From Rhizobium sp. NFR07 (lineage in GTDB: Bacteria > Pseudomonadota > Alphaproteobacteria > Rhizobiales > Rhizobiaceae): a stretch of DNA of 64,000 nt. The first letter of the stretch is position 1. Each line of letters begins with the position of its first letter. Under the pieces are notes generated by a model. The model saw only the letters and a list, made by a program, of their open reading frames with translations, was not told the DNA's origin and made no database searches. The position numbers were made by a program, and so were the translations under genes. Location: contig NZ_FOKM01000015.1 of assembly GCF_900111905.1 (NCBI RefSeq), positions 62,001 through 126,000 on the forward strand. The letters run 5' to 3'. This document shows positions 1 through 8,050 of this stretch, one piece after another.

Positions 1-80
1 GAGGTCGCCGGCATCATCTGCACCGGTCAGGTCACCAGCGACAGCTTGAGATAGCCTTTCCAGTAGGGACGAAGAGCCAT
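1..80 (-). pseudogene. ku: Second Ku protein gene, 5' end, with early in-frame TGA
   Basis: The minus strand from 80 reads MALRPYWKGYLKLSLVT, then TGA, then PVQMMPAT. This is the N-terminus of a bacterial Ku end-joining protein. The stop sits exactly where the neighbouring Ku has the Cys of its ACPV motif, so a TGC to TGA change (one base) is the simplest explanation. A good ribosome site (GGAGG) lies just upstream, and the gene starts 12 bases after the stop of the intact ku, so the two form a tandem operon. The rest of the gene lies outside the window. It could also be a sequencing error. Confidence 0.75.
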
Positions 81-92
81 GGTATCCTCCAA

Positions 93-992
93 TCAACCGG
101 CGCGGCGGGTTGGCGCAGTGACTTGTTTCGCCTTGGCCGCGGCGGCAGGCTTTGCTGCCTTTTGTCGGGCAGCACCCTTGTGGGCGTTGGCGGCAGTGGG
201 CTTCGATCCCGCTTTGCCGCCGATACCGGCGCTCTCGCGCAGGGCCTGGAGCAGATCGCTCTGTTTGGAAACCGCCGGCGCCTTCTTCTTTGGAAGCGAC
301 CGACCCTCGATCTTGGCCTTCACTAATTCCGCGACGGCGGCCTCATAGCGGTCATCGACGGTGCTGGCATCGAAGCTTCCCTTCTTGGTGCCAATGATAT
401 GCTGGGCAAGCTCCAGCATTTCGCCTTCGATCTTGAGGTCGGGCAGTTCCTCGAAGGCCTCCTGAGAGGAGCGAACTTCATAATCGAAGTTGAGCGTCGT
501 GGCGATCAGACCTTTGCCGTGCGGCCTGATCAACACTGTGCGCATGCGGCGGAAAAGGACCGTGCGCGCGATCGCCGCGACCTTGGCCTTCTTCATGCCG
601 TCGCGCAAAAGCACGAAGGCATCGGTGCCCATCTTGTCCGGCGCCAGGTAATACGGCTTGTCGAAATAGACGTCGTCGATTTCGTTGCAGGGGATAAAGG
701 CGTCGATCTTGAGGGTCTTGTCGCTATCAGGAACGGCGGCCGCCACCTCGTCCGGCTCGAGGATGATATACTGGCCGTTTTCGATCTCGTAGCCTTTAAC
801 CTGGTCGTCTCGCTCGACGGGATCGCCGGTCTCGCTATCGACGAACTCGCGCTTGACGCGGTTTCCGGTTTTGCGATTGAGCGTATTGAACGCAATGCGT
901 TCCGACGAAGAAGCCGCGGTGTAGAGGGCCACCGGACAGGCAACCTCTCCGAATTTGATGAAGCCTTTCCAATTCGCTCTTGGGGCGACCAT
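93..992 (-). CDS. ku: Non-homologous end joining protein Ku
   Basis: Ku homodimers bind DNA ends and recruit the ligase LigD in bacterial double-strand break repair. The 299-residue protein starts MVAPRANWKGFIKFGEV and shows the Ku core, followed by a Lys/Ala-rich C-terminal tail (from about residue 240) as is usual for DNA-contacting Ku tails. ATG at 992 is preferred over longer readings because AGGAG lies 8 bases upstream and the family starts at this point. It is followed by a second, broken ku copy. A ligD fragment sits far away at 58.4 kb. Confidence 0.93.
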   Translation of the reverse strand: MVAPRANWKGFIKFGEVACPVALYTAASSSERIAFNTLNRKTGNRVKREFVDSETGDPVERDDQVKGYEIENGQYIILEPDEVAAAVPDSDKTLKIDAFIPCNEIDDVYFDKPYYLAPDKMGTDAFVLLRDGMKKAKVAAIARTVLFRRMRTVLIRPHGKGLIATTLNFDYEVRSSQEAFEELPDLKIEGEMLELAQHIIGTKKGSFDASTVDDRYEAAVAELVKAKIEGRSLPKKKAPAVSKQSDLLQALRESAGIGGKAGSKPTAANAHKGAARQKAAKPAAAAKAKQVTAPTRRAG

Positions 993-1189
993 GACGCAAA
1001 ACTCCTGACACAACCAATGCGATTCAAGCGAATCGACATGTAATTGTTCCGAGTCGAAACGAATCATTTTTCAATGACTTAGGCCGATTGGGGCGCTCGT
1101 TTTGCGAGTCTGCGCTAGGCTGTTGATTCCGGTGCATCTTTTCGCGATCACGCGCGTTTCCCTGTACAGCACCCTGGAGGAGTCCTGCC

Positions 1190-1366
1190 ATGAGCAAACG
1201 CGAACTGATCGATACCGGAACCGACAAGCGCTATGTCCGCCGTGACAAGGAAGGCAAGTTCAAGGAGAGCGTCGACGTCTCGCGATCGCTGTCCGCCGAT
1301 GCCCGTCGCGACGCGAAGCATGATGCGAAGCCCGGCCAGGGCGACAGGGGCGATCGCAAACACTGA
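1190..1366 (+). CDS. Small basic hypothetical protein (58 aa)
   Basis: The ORF reads MSKRELIDTGTDKRYVRR... and ends GDRGDRKH. It is highly charged and has a strong ribosome site (GGAGGAG). It is divergent from ku and ends 11 bases before the exonuclease gene, so the two are probably co-transcribed. No membrane segment or known catalytic motif is visible. The clear start signal and codon use make it a credible gene; function unknown. Confidence 0.7.
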   Translation: MSKRELIDTGTDKRYVRRDKEGKFKESVDVSRSLSADARRDAKHDAKPGQGDRGDRKH

Positions 1367-1377
1367 CGGCAACGCCG

Positions 1378-2154
1378 GTGAAGCTCGCCACCTATAACGT
1401 CAACGGCATCAACGGTCGCCTCGACGTCCTGCTGCGGTGGCTGGCCGAAGCGCAGCCTGATGTCGTCTGTCTGCAGGAACTCAAGGCGCCGGATGAAAAG
1501 TTTCCGCGCCGCGAGATCGAGCGGGCAGGCTATGGCGCCATCTGGCATGGTCAAAAATCCTGGAATGGTGTGGCGATCCTAGCCCGGGACCAGGAGCCGC
1601 ACGAGACGCGCCGCGGCTTACCGGGCGATCCCGACGATAGCCATAGCCGCTATATCGAGGCGGCCATCGATGGTATGATCGTCGGCTGCCTCTATCTTCC
1701 AAATGGCAATCCGGCACCTGGGCCGAAGTTCGACTACAAACTCCGCTGGTTCGGGCGGCTGCATTCCTACGCGGCGGAACTGTTTGAGCTCGATGTGCCG
1801 GTCGCCCTTGTCGGAGACTTCAACGTCATGCCGACCGACCTCGACGTCTACAAGCCGGAGCGCTGGCGAGACGATGCCCTGTTTCGGCCGGAAGTACGGG
1901 CCGCCTATGCCGAGCTCATTGCCATGGGCTGGACGGACGCCGTCAGGCTGCTGCATCCGGAAGAGCGGATCTATACGTTCTGGAAGTATTTCCGCAACGC
2001 CTTCGCCCGCGATGCCGGGCTGCGCATCGACCATTTTCTTCTCAGTCCGTTACTCCGGGAGCGACTGCAGACCTGTGGTGTCGACAAATATGTGCGTGCC
2101 TGGGAGCACACCAGCGACCATGCCCCGGTCTGGATTGAACTGGATGATGATTAG
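1378..2154 (+). CDS. xthA: Exodeoxyribonuclease III family
   Basis: This is a Mg-dependent AP endonuclease and 3'-5' exonuclease of the EEP fold, acting in base excision repair. The 258-residue protein has the family motifs in order: ATYNVNGIN at the N-terminus, CLQELK with the metal-binding Glu, GDFNVMPTD, RIDHFLLS and the C-terminal SDHAP. The start is GTG at 1378, 11 bases after the small upstream gene. Placed next to ku, it fits a DNA-repair cluster. Length is normal for XthA (about 260). Confidence 0.93.
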   Translation: MKLATYNVNGINGRLDVLLRWLAEAQPDVVCLQELKAPDEKFPRREIERAGYGAIWHGQKSWNGVAILARDQEPHETRRGLPGDPDDSHSRYIEAAIDGMIVGCLYLPNGNPAPGPKFDYKLRWFGRLHSYAAELFELDVPVALVGDFNVMPTDLDVYKPERWRDDALFRPEVRAAYAELIAMGWTDAVRLLHPEERIYTFWKYFRNAFARDAGLRIDHFLLSPLLRERLQTCGVDKYVRAWEHTSDHAPVWIELDDD

Positions 2155-2198
2155 TCCGTTATCGCCAAACCCATCGATGACAGAGGAGCAGACAGACA

Positions 2199-2444
2199 AT
2201 GGCAGAGGGACAAGACGTTGATGCTGCGGAGTTCGCAGACCAACTTTCGGCGATGACCGACGAAGAACTGTTTGCGCTGATGCAAAAGCTTGAAGACGAA
2301 AGCGAAAATATCCCCTCCGAAGACCGTGATAGCAGCGAGGTCTTTGTCAGGATCGCCATGGTTGAGACCGCGATCGAAGAGCGATTTCCCGGACAGCTAT
2401 TGGCGCCATATAAGGACTGGCAGCAGCGGCGGATAGATATCTGA
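2199..2444 (+). CDS. Small acidic hypothetical protein (81 aa)
   Basis: Starts MAEGQDVDAAEFADQL and is rich in Asp and Glu. Its C-terminal half, RIAMVETAIEERFPG, closely matches a second small ORF at 39798-39995 (RIALIQDEIERRFPG), so the two are paralogues. The ribosome site GAGGAG lies upstream. No function is recognised. It lies between xthA and another small, possibly broken gene. Confidence 0.65.
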   Translation: MAEGQDVDAAEFADQLSAMTDEELFALMQKLEDESENIPSEDRDSSEVFVRIAMVETAIEERFPGQLLAPYKDWQQRRIDI

Positions 2445-2698
2445 GGAGCGAAGATCGTGACAAATGGACCCGACAAAGCCGAACGACTGTCAAGCGTCTG
2501 GATGATCTTGTCGCCGAAATTATCGACCGGTTTGCGAATGAGGGCCATGGAACGGTCACAGTGATCGAAACGCTTCAAGACGTCATTGCAAAACATCGCT
2601 TGGCTTACGACCGTGACCCCGATCCGGCTGAAGACGTTGAGGAACCTGCGAACGATTGGCCCGCCGCGGCGACCCCATCAACAGAGGTGAAAAAGTAA
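2441..2698 (+). pseudogene. Small hypothetical gene, probably frameshifted
   Basis: A frame open from 2441 to TAA at 2696 reads KRLDDLVAEIIDRFANEGHG... and ends PSTEVKK, but has no ATG, GTG or TTG near its 5' end. A well-placed GTG at 2457 with GGAG upstream opens another frame (VTNGPDKAERL...). Losing one base near 2490 would join the two into a normal small protein. Either the gene is broken, there is a one-base error, or translation starts at the CTG at 2441. Function unknown. Confidence 0.45.
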
Positions 2699-2703
2699 CG
2701 CTT

Positions 2704-2967
2704 ATGCTGCCCTCCCCCGAGCACCCCGGTCCAGCCGAGACGGCGAAGACCCTCACCCGGAGCCAACGGGACGCGTTACGAGCGATCGCGTTTTTCCGGC
2801 GCCAGCGCAAGGCGGGGAAAGGGTGGCTGGTTGGCGACAGGCGGCTGTCCGAAAAGCTGGTCGAGCGCCTTGAAATGATGGAGCTGGTGGAAGAGAGCTT
2901 CATCGGCGGTCAGCCGACACTTCAGTTGACCATCGTCGGGCGCGCCATCGAGGCAAAACTGCAATAG
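2704..2967 (+). CDS. Small hypothetical protein, winged-helix-like
   Basis: An 87-residue product starting MLPSPEHPGPAETAK. The pattern of RSQRDALRAIAFF, then LSEKLVERLEMMELV and QLTIVGRAIEAKL resembles a single winged helix, as in small MarR-like or phage-type regulators. That is inferred from pattern only. ATG at 2704 is preferred over the upstream in-frame ATG (2656), which would overlap the preceding ORF; GAGGTG lies upstream. Confidence 0.55.
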   Translation: MLPSPEHPGPAETAKTLTRSQRDALRAIAFFRRQRKAGKGWLVGDRRLSEKLVERLEMMELVEESFIGGQPTLQLTIVGRAIEAKLQ

Positions 2968-3063
2968 TCGTGGCACGAGTCCTGTAGTTTTTTCAACAGT
3001 ATCGGCTACAAGCAGACACTCAACGAAATCGGGATCGTAACCCACGTTTAGAAGGTTATAGAT

Positions 3064-3283
3064 GTGTCCTACCAATGCAGTAAGTGCGACGCAGAGTTGG
3101 AAGAGGGTTTTTTGCTTGAAAAGGGGGACGGACCCCTTGTCATCAGAGACATGGATTGCAGGCAAGCCCGTGAAAGGCATCTTTTCTGGTTTGAGCCTCA
3201 AGGGCAAAGTAGTTTATGACGTGGTGACTTTTCGTTGCACCGCATGCGGTTACCTCCACTCTTATGCATTGAGCAAGCAATAG
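3064..3283 (+). pseudogene. Zinc-ribbon protein of DUF6487 type, frameshifted
   Basis: From GTG 3064 the frame reads VSYQCSKCDAELEEGFLLEKGD, the first CxxC knuckle. A different frame then gives WIAGKPVKGIFSGLSLKGK and VVTFRCTACGYLHSYA, the second CxxC and the typical YLxSYA end. Together they make a small two-knuckle zinc-ribbon protein, so a frameshift lies between about 3110 and 3165. AGAAGG lies upstream of the GTG. Function of this family is unknown. Confidence 0.6.
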
Positions 3284-3399
3284 GCGGACAAGGGCATTCC
3301 CGGAATTGCGTAACATTCGATGATTCTGCGGTCCGGTCGTCATTCTGCAGATTTCCCATTGGACAATAGCGACAACACACGGTGGGCCGCGGCATCCTC

Positions 3400-3540
3400 C
3401 TACCATGCTAACTCCATGACCGTTCGCAACACTTCGCGGTCGGCCAGCTTTCGCAGCGCGCCTGAATGACCGAGCGCGCCAGCCCACTCGGCGATCAGTT
3501 CATACTTACCAACCGCAAGGCCACTTCGGGGTACGCTCAT
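3400..3540 (-). CDS. Possible small protein (46 aa)
   Basis: Minus-strand ORF starting MSVPRSGLAVGKYELIAEW and ending VLRTVMELAW, with a good ribosome site (GAAGGTGA) eight bases ahead of the ATG. It is the only plausible gene in the 3284-3910 interval. No homologue is recognised. Confidence 0.4.
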   Translation of the reverse strand: MSVPRSGLAVGKYELIAEWAGALGHSGALRKLADREVLRTVMELAW

Positions 3541-3654
3541 CTGTATTCACCTTCATTCTGTTCGATGAGCTCGTTTTAGAGGGCTTGCGCATACCGTCTG
3601 TTAGACCGTGAGAGGTCGCTTTACAAATCCGATGAAAGTCGCCTGTGCCTACCC

Positions 3655-3743
3655 GGCCTGGGACTGAAATCCGTCCTCCCGCCAAGGTACGAAGCTTCGT
3701 CGAAGCGCTATTGGACGAATTCGGGAAGGCTTATGCCGGCTAG
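3655..3743 (+). pseudogene. Remnant of a LysR-type regulator C-terminus
   Basis: The stretch reads TEIRPPAKVRSFVEALL and DEFGKAYAG, then TAG. RPPAKVRxFVxxL is the usual C-terminal signature of LysR effector domains. Nothing upstream continues the protein, so this is a short leftover. The remainder of 3284-3910 apart from the small minus-strand ORF shows nothing recognisable. Confidence 0.4.
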
Positions 3744-3910
3744 ACAAGGCAGGAGTTCTGGCAACAGGTGAGTTCCGCAGATAGCGAGCGACAAAACAAC
3801 TCTTTACCGGGGCAGAGGGTCGATATGGTTCGAAACCTAAATCTGGCTGGAATTGTTTGCGAACACTCCGACTTCCGGCGAGTGAACAGCAACGGGATCG
3901 AAGATAGACG

Positions 3911-4774
3911 ATGGCCGACTTCTTTGAAGGTTTCACTGAACAGTATGTAACCACATCGCATGGCGAGATTCGTGTGCGGCATGGCGGGTCTGGCTTCCCA
4001 ATCCTCCTTCTTCACGGGCACCCGAGAACGCATACGACCTGGTTCAGGGTGGCTCCCCAACTTGCGCGTCATTTCTCCGTTGTTTGTGCAGACATGCCCG
4101 GATTCGGGCGGAGCTATCAGCCGAAAACACTCGCGGATAGTTCGGGAAAAGCGAAGGCCGCGGCATTACATGAGTGTATGGCAATTCTCGGTCACTGCAG
4201 ATTCGGGATCGCGGGCCACGATCGTGGATCGTATCGCGCATTTCGGCTGGCAATGGACTTTCCTGAAAGTGTGTCAGGCCTTGTCGTCATGGACGGCATT
4301 CCGATTTACGAGGTCTTGAGCCGCGCAGAGTGGCGCTTTGCAAAGAGCTGGTGGCATTGGTTCTTTTTTGCGCAAAGTGAAAAGGCTGAAGCTGCAATCC
4401 GCAGCAATCCCGAACTTTGGTATCCCGCGGAAGCAGCCATTGGGTCAGGAAATAATCGGGATTACCTCACCGCCACCCGAGACCCTGAGGTGGTGCGTGG
4501 CATGCTTGCTGATTATCGCGCAGGACTTGAGTTTGATTACGACGATGACAAACGCGACAAGGAGGCTGAGCGACACCTCCAATGCCCCCTGGGAGTTCTC
4601 TGGTCACGGCAGGACGATATGGAAAGGCTGTACGGAGACCCAGCAGACCCCTGGTCGGACTGGAGCGACCGGATCGTGCTGCGGCATGGTATCGAAAGTG
4701 GACATCACATGGCAGAAGAGTCCCCTGATGAGGTTGCTAACCAGATTGAGGCATTCTTCGCACAAATACGATGA
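3911..4774 (+). CDS. Alpha/beta hydrolase, fluoroacetate/haloacetate dehalogenase-like
   Basis: A 287-residue alpha/beta hydrolase. Seen: oxyanion motif LLHGHP, nucleophile Asp104 in GHDRG, Asp128 in VVMDG, His149-Trp150 in WWHWFFF, and a C-terminal catalytic His in ESGHHM (265/266). These positions match the fluoroacetate dehalogenase from Burkholderia (Asp104, Asp128, His149, Trp150). One of the two carboxylate-binding arginines of that enzyme (Arg105, Arg108) is changed here: 105 is Arg but 108 is Tyr, followed by Arg109. Substrate preference may therefore differ. Epoxide hydrolase-like activity is the alternative. Confidence 0.8.
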   Translation: MADFFEGFTEQYVTTSHGEIRVRHGGSGFPILLLHGHPRTHTTWFRVAPQLARHFSVVCADMPGFGRSYQPKTLADSSGKAKAAALHECMAILGHCRFGIAGHDRGSYRAFRLAMDFPESVSGLVVMDGIPIYEVLSRAEWRFAKSWWHWFFFAQSEKAEAAIRSNPELWYPAEAAIGSGNNRDYLTATRDPEVVRGMLADYRAGLEFDYDDDKRDKEAERHLQCPLGVLWSRQDDMERLYGDPADPWSDWSDRIVLRHGIESGHHMAEESPDEVANQIEAFFAQIR

Positions 4775-4904
4775 GCGTTCGCTGAGAAAAAGACCCGACC
4801 AACTCGGGCGGTGGCTTGGCCGCATCAGCAGGCCTATCCCCTCCGATGGCATGCACGGCAGGCTTCTGGTAGTGTAGGACATCCCAGTATCGTGAGGGGC
4901 AGCC

Positions 4905-5309
4905 ATGTCTTTGCTTGCGTTGCATCATGTATCGATCATCACCGCCGACCTTGGTAAATCATTGCCGTTTTATCGCGACGCGTTCGGCCTCACCGAGATC
5001 GCGCGGCCGAGTTTTTCCGTTAGCGGTGCCTGGCTGGCGTGTGGCGACCTACAAGTGCATCTTGTCGAATATCCGGAAGGCACGTTCCGACAGAACCCTG
5101 CTGTCGATCGTAACGACTGGCATTTCGCTTTCCGCACGGAGAATTTCGACGACGCCGTCGATCGACTGATGCGACTTGGTTTCCGCGAAGACCTGCCTCA
5201 CGGCGATCCACATTGTCTGCTGATCTTTCGTACCGGCCTTGCCGGCTTTCCGCAGCTCTACCTCCGTGACCCCGACTTGAATGTCGTCGAGATCAACGGA
5301 GCGCCGTAG
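4905..5309 (+). CDS. VOC (glyoxalase/bleomycin resistance) family protein
   Basis: A 134-residue single-chain vicinal oxygen chelate protein. The N-terminal LHHVSIITADL carries the first metal His, WHFAFR the second, and RDPDLNVVEIN the C-terminal Glu. Such proteins act as metal-dependent lyases or dioxygenases, or as fosfomycin and bleomycin resistance proteins; the exact reaction cannot be told. GAGGGGCAGCC precedes the ATG. It is followed immediately by an ABC transporter fragment. Confidence 0.85.
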   Translation: MSLLALHHVSIITADLGKSLPFYRDAFGLTEIARPSFSVSGAWLACGDLQVHLVEYPEGTFRQNPAVDRNDWHFAFRTENFDDAVDRLMRLGFREDLPHGDPHCLLIFRTGLAGFPQLYLRDPDLNVVEINGAP

Positions 5310-5311
5310 TT

Positions 5312-5596
5312 ATGAAGGATGCACCAATTCTAGTCTTGGACGAGGCAACCTTGGCGCTCGACAGCGAATCCGAAGCCGCCATCCAGGAGCGGCTTAATGT
5401 CGTGATGCAGGGAAAGACGGTGATCGCAATCGCCCATCGTCTGTCGACCATATCGAAAATGGACCGGATCGTGGTCCTCGACCACGGCCGCATTATAGAG
5501 GAAGGCAGCCCGGAGGAGTTGATCAAGGGCGACGGACTGTTCGCAAGCCTTTGGCAGCGTCAGACGGGTGGCTTTATTCCAGAAGACATTGCTTGA
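5312..5596 (+). pseudogene. ABC exporter ATP-binding domain, 3' fragment
   Basis: The 94 residues begin just before Walker B (ILVLDEAT) and contain the D-loop (ALDSESE) and H-loop (AHRLS). The Walker A, the signature motif and all membrane helices are missing. It is the last sixth of an MsbA/HlyB-type exporter (the intact reading would be RAMLKDAPILVLDEAT). The break coincides with the end of the VOC gene, marking a recombination junction near 5310. Confidence 0.85.
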
Positions 5597-5625
5597 CCGA
5601 TACCTCCGATTAGAAGGGAGCACCC

Positions 5626-6102
5626 ATGACTGAAATTCCGATCCGATGCTCCGCGGTATCAGTCGTCGTTCTACGGATCGTGCCCGCCGGATGCGAGGTT
5701 TTGCTTCTGCGCCGGAATAATACGCTGGTTGGCGAATGGTGCCAGATCGCCGGCGCGATCGAGAAGGGCGAAAAAGCATGGGAAGCGGCGCTACGCGAAG
5801 TCAACGAGGAGACAAATCTCACCTGCAAGCGTCTGTATTCCGCAGACATTTGTGAGCGGTTCTACGAGGCCGATCGTGATGCAATCAGCATCTTGCCGGT
5901 CTTTGTCGGCTTCGTGGATGCTGTTGCGACCGTCGTTATTAATCACGAGCACAGCGAGTTTCGATGGGTGTCTTTCGAGACCGCCTTGGGAATGGTGCCA
6001 TTTGCTGGGCAACGTCATGTACTGAGGCATGTGGAGGCGGAATTTGTAAGGCGTGAGCCGGTTCGGCATCTGCTAATCCAAGCAGCTTCTCCAACGGCCT
6101 GA
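5626..6102 (+). CDS. NUDIX hydrolase
   Basis: Hydrolyses nucleoside diphosphates linked to another moiety. The 158-residue protein holds a NUDIX box: GAIEKGE, then REVNEETNL, i.e. G-x5-E-x7-RE-U-x-EE, with the usual Gly after EE-x replaced by Asn. This variant is seen in some dNTP pyrophosphohydrolases such as NudB. GGGAG sits 7 bases before the ATG. Substrate not predictable. Confidence 0.85.
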   Translation: MTEIPIRCSAVSVVVLRIVPAGCEVLLLRRNNTLVGEWCQIAGAIEKGEKAWEAALREVNEETNLTCKRLYSADICERFYEADRDAISILPVFVGFVDAVATVVINHEHSEFRWVSFETALGMVPFAGQRHVLRHVEAEFVRREPVRHLLIQAASPTA

Positions 6103-6264
6103 ACGGCAAGGAGACGTTGCAATGCCTCGATACGTGGCTTTACCCGCAAAGCTTAATGCCACGCTGACGAGTTCAGATGCGTTACCATGGCATGGGATTG
6201 ATCATCCTCGGGACACTTGACGTGCAACTCAGATGGCATTTTCCCGTGCGAAGACATCGGAATA

Positions 6265-6456
6265 GGGGTCAGAACAAGACTAGTGCGAAATCGTAAGTTT
6301 AGCCGAGGAAGTGATGTTCGAGATCGATTTTCGTTCCCAAACAGGATCCTAAAAGCATTTCACCCTAACACTTCATATTCAGTACAGGCGACAAACTACG
6401 GGAAATATAGACGAATGTGATTGGCGTACGATTTCGCACTAATCTTGTTCTGCCCC
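6265..6456. mobile_element. Miniature inverted-repeat element, copy 1 (TIME-like)
   Basis: A 192-bp noncoding element bounded by inverted repeats of about 38 bp that start GGGGTCAGAACAAGA. Its right end lacks one A (CTGCCCC instead of CTGACCCC). GGGG-starting 38-bp ends are typical of the Tn3 family, so it resembles a Tn3-derived miniature element (TIME). No 5-bp target duplication is seen (GAATA left, GGGTA right). A second copy lies at 8795 in the same orientation. Confidence 0.75.
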
Positions 6457-6509
6457 GGGTAAGCGTGCAACTTTGCGCAAGGCCTCAAGTGCGGTCCATT
6501 CCCACTCAC

Positions 6510-7244
6510 TCAATAGACTTCCGACCAGGGACGAAGGTCGGTCTCCTGTGTCCAGGCGGAGCGCTTCTGCTGGTGCACAAGGAAGGCGGTGTCGGCGATA
6601 TCGTCTGGCAGGAGTAGGCCGTCCTCCCCCCGCTCCCCGCGCAAATTCGGCATTGACCGCAGCAGCCGGTCGCCATTGATCCCGCCATCGATGATCAGGT
6701 GCGCCACATGGATGCCTTTCGGGCCGACCTCGCGTGCCAGGCTCTGGGAGAGCGCTCGCTCCCCTGCCTTAGCGGCGGCGAACGCGGCGAACAGTGCTTT
6801 GCCACGCAACGAGCCGGTTGCGCCCGTGAACAAGATGGTTCCTTGGCCACGGGGGACCATCCGTCGCGCAGCTTCGCGCCCGGTCAAGAAGGCGCCGAGT
6901 GTATGTTCACGCCAAAGTTGCTCAAGATTTGCAACCTCAAGCTCAAGGAACGAATCACGCCGGTTCGTTCCGGCGTTGTGCACAGCCACTTCCAAGGGCG
7001 CCCAATCCTCGGCGGCAGATGCGAATTTAATCGCATCTGCCTCGATACTGGCATCGCCGATGATCGAACGAGCCTGTCCACCGCGGCTGCGAATGTCTTC
7101 CGCTGCCGTTTCGACCTTGTCAGGAGATCGGCCGGCGAGAAGGACACGATATCCAGCCATGGCAAAGCGTCTCCCATAGGCGGCTCCGAGCCCAGCAACC
7201 GCTCCGACACCGACCACTAATGCACTTCTCTGCAGGTCAATCAC
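6510..7244 (-). CDS. SDR family oxidoreductase
   Basis: A 244-residue short-chain dehydrogenase. Seen: cofactor motif GVGAVAGLG, NAG, catalytic Ser in TGATGS, and FAAFAAAKAG where the YxxxK Tyr is replaced, as in one SDR subgroup that ends WTQETDLRPW. Activity may therefore be non-canonical. The start is GTG at 7244 with GGAGG upstream. It precedes, on the same strand, nothing else before element copy 1, and is probably co-transcribed with the hypothetical gene upstream (7293). Confidence 0.85.
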   Translation of the reverse strand: MIDLQRSALVVGVGAVAGLGAAYGRRFAMAGYRVLLAGRSPDKVETAAEDIRSRGGQARSIIGDASIEADAIKFASAAEDWAPLEVAVHNAGTNRRDSFLELEVANLEQLWREHTLGAFLTGREAARRMVPRGQGTILFTGATGSLRGKALFAAFAAAKAGERALSQSLAREVGPKGIHVAHLIIDGGINGDRLLRSMPNLRGERGEDGLLLPDDIADTAFLVHQQKRSAWTQETDLRPWSEVY

Positions 7245-7292
7245 CTAAGCCTCCATCGATAGAGTTACATGGCTGGAAGGTTGCCAGCCGGC

Positions 7293-8012
7293 TTAGGCTG
7301 TGTCGATAGCGAGGATGTCGATCGCGACAGCGACGCGGCCCAGAATCGGTCGATTGTCCGGCCCAGCGGTGTAGACGCGCCGCTTTGTCGGAAAGACGAG
7401 GCCATCGAACGCCTGGTAATCACTTGCGTAGTTGGCGCTGGTCGTCCCCCCCATGATCTCGACACTGTAATCCTGACGACGCAGCAGCCCACTGTTGTCA
7501 AAATAGAAAGTTTGCTCGGTGGAATGGCTGGGTACGTTCGCTGGGAACGTCACCTTTAACCGGCGCCAGGTCTCGCCATCCTCGTCCCAAGGCTCGACTT
7601 CTTCCGTCTTGAAACCCGGGAGTTCAAAGAGAAAAGGCGTCGTCAAATAGGTCCACATCGCATAGCCAGTGAAGTAGATCAGATGCTGCTGATCCCATGG
7701 CGTCGGTATCGTATGCCCCCCGAAGAACGACCTGGGCGACAGGCGCTCTTCGACCACCTCTCCGCTGTCAACGACGATCACAGTGCGGTTCGGCTCCCAT
7801 ACGCATCGTTGACCAGCCTTTAAGAAGGGGCTGAATTCCGTATGCGGTCGACGCGTCGACGCGGAGGCATGAATGTCGGCGTAGACGTCCGGCCACCCCT
7901 TCACGTGCCAGATAGCACCACCCACCTGGATATGGGCGTTCAACTCGCTGATCTGCTCCCAACGCTCCCAGCCGCCGTGCGCCGCGATTGCCTGGTCCAA
8001 TAAATCACTCAT
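7293..8012 (-). CDS. Hypothetical protein (239 aa), divergent from HxlR regulator
   Basis: Starts MSDLLDQAIAAHGGWERWEQI, a motif (AAHGG..RW) common at the start of lipoprotein-localisation-like beta-rich proteins of unknown function, then beta-rich sequence with many Trp and Tyr. There is no signal peptide, so it is probably cytoplasmic. It has GGGAG before the ATG and is divergent from the HxlR gene with repeats between them, so it is likely the regulated target along with the SDR. Function unknown. Confidence 0.75.
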   Translation of the reverse strand: MSDLLDQAIAAHGGWERWEQISELNAHIQVGGAIWHVKGWPDVYADIHASASTRRPHTEFSPFLKAGQRCVWEPNRTVIVVDSGEVVEERLSPRSFFGGHTIPTPWDQQHLIYFTGYAMWTYLTTPFLFELPGFKTEEVEPWDEDGETWRRLKVTFPANVPSHSTEQTFYFDNSGLLRRQDYSVEIMGGTTSANYASDYQAFDGLVFPTKRRVYTAGPDNRPILGRVAVAIDILAIDTA

Positions 8013-8050
8013 TCAATGTCTCCCAACCTAGCCGGCAAGGCCTGCCGAAC

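Noticed and set aside
399-1043. 214-residue plus-strand ORF over ku
   Set aside because: Antisense shadow of the ku gene without start signal.
6260-6462. Target-site duplication around miniature elements
   Set aside because: Flanks are GAATA/GGGTA for copy 1 and TCGCT/TATGA for copy 2; outer flanks of the pair also differ.
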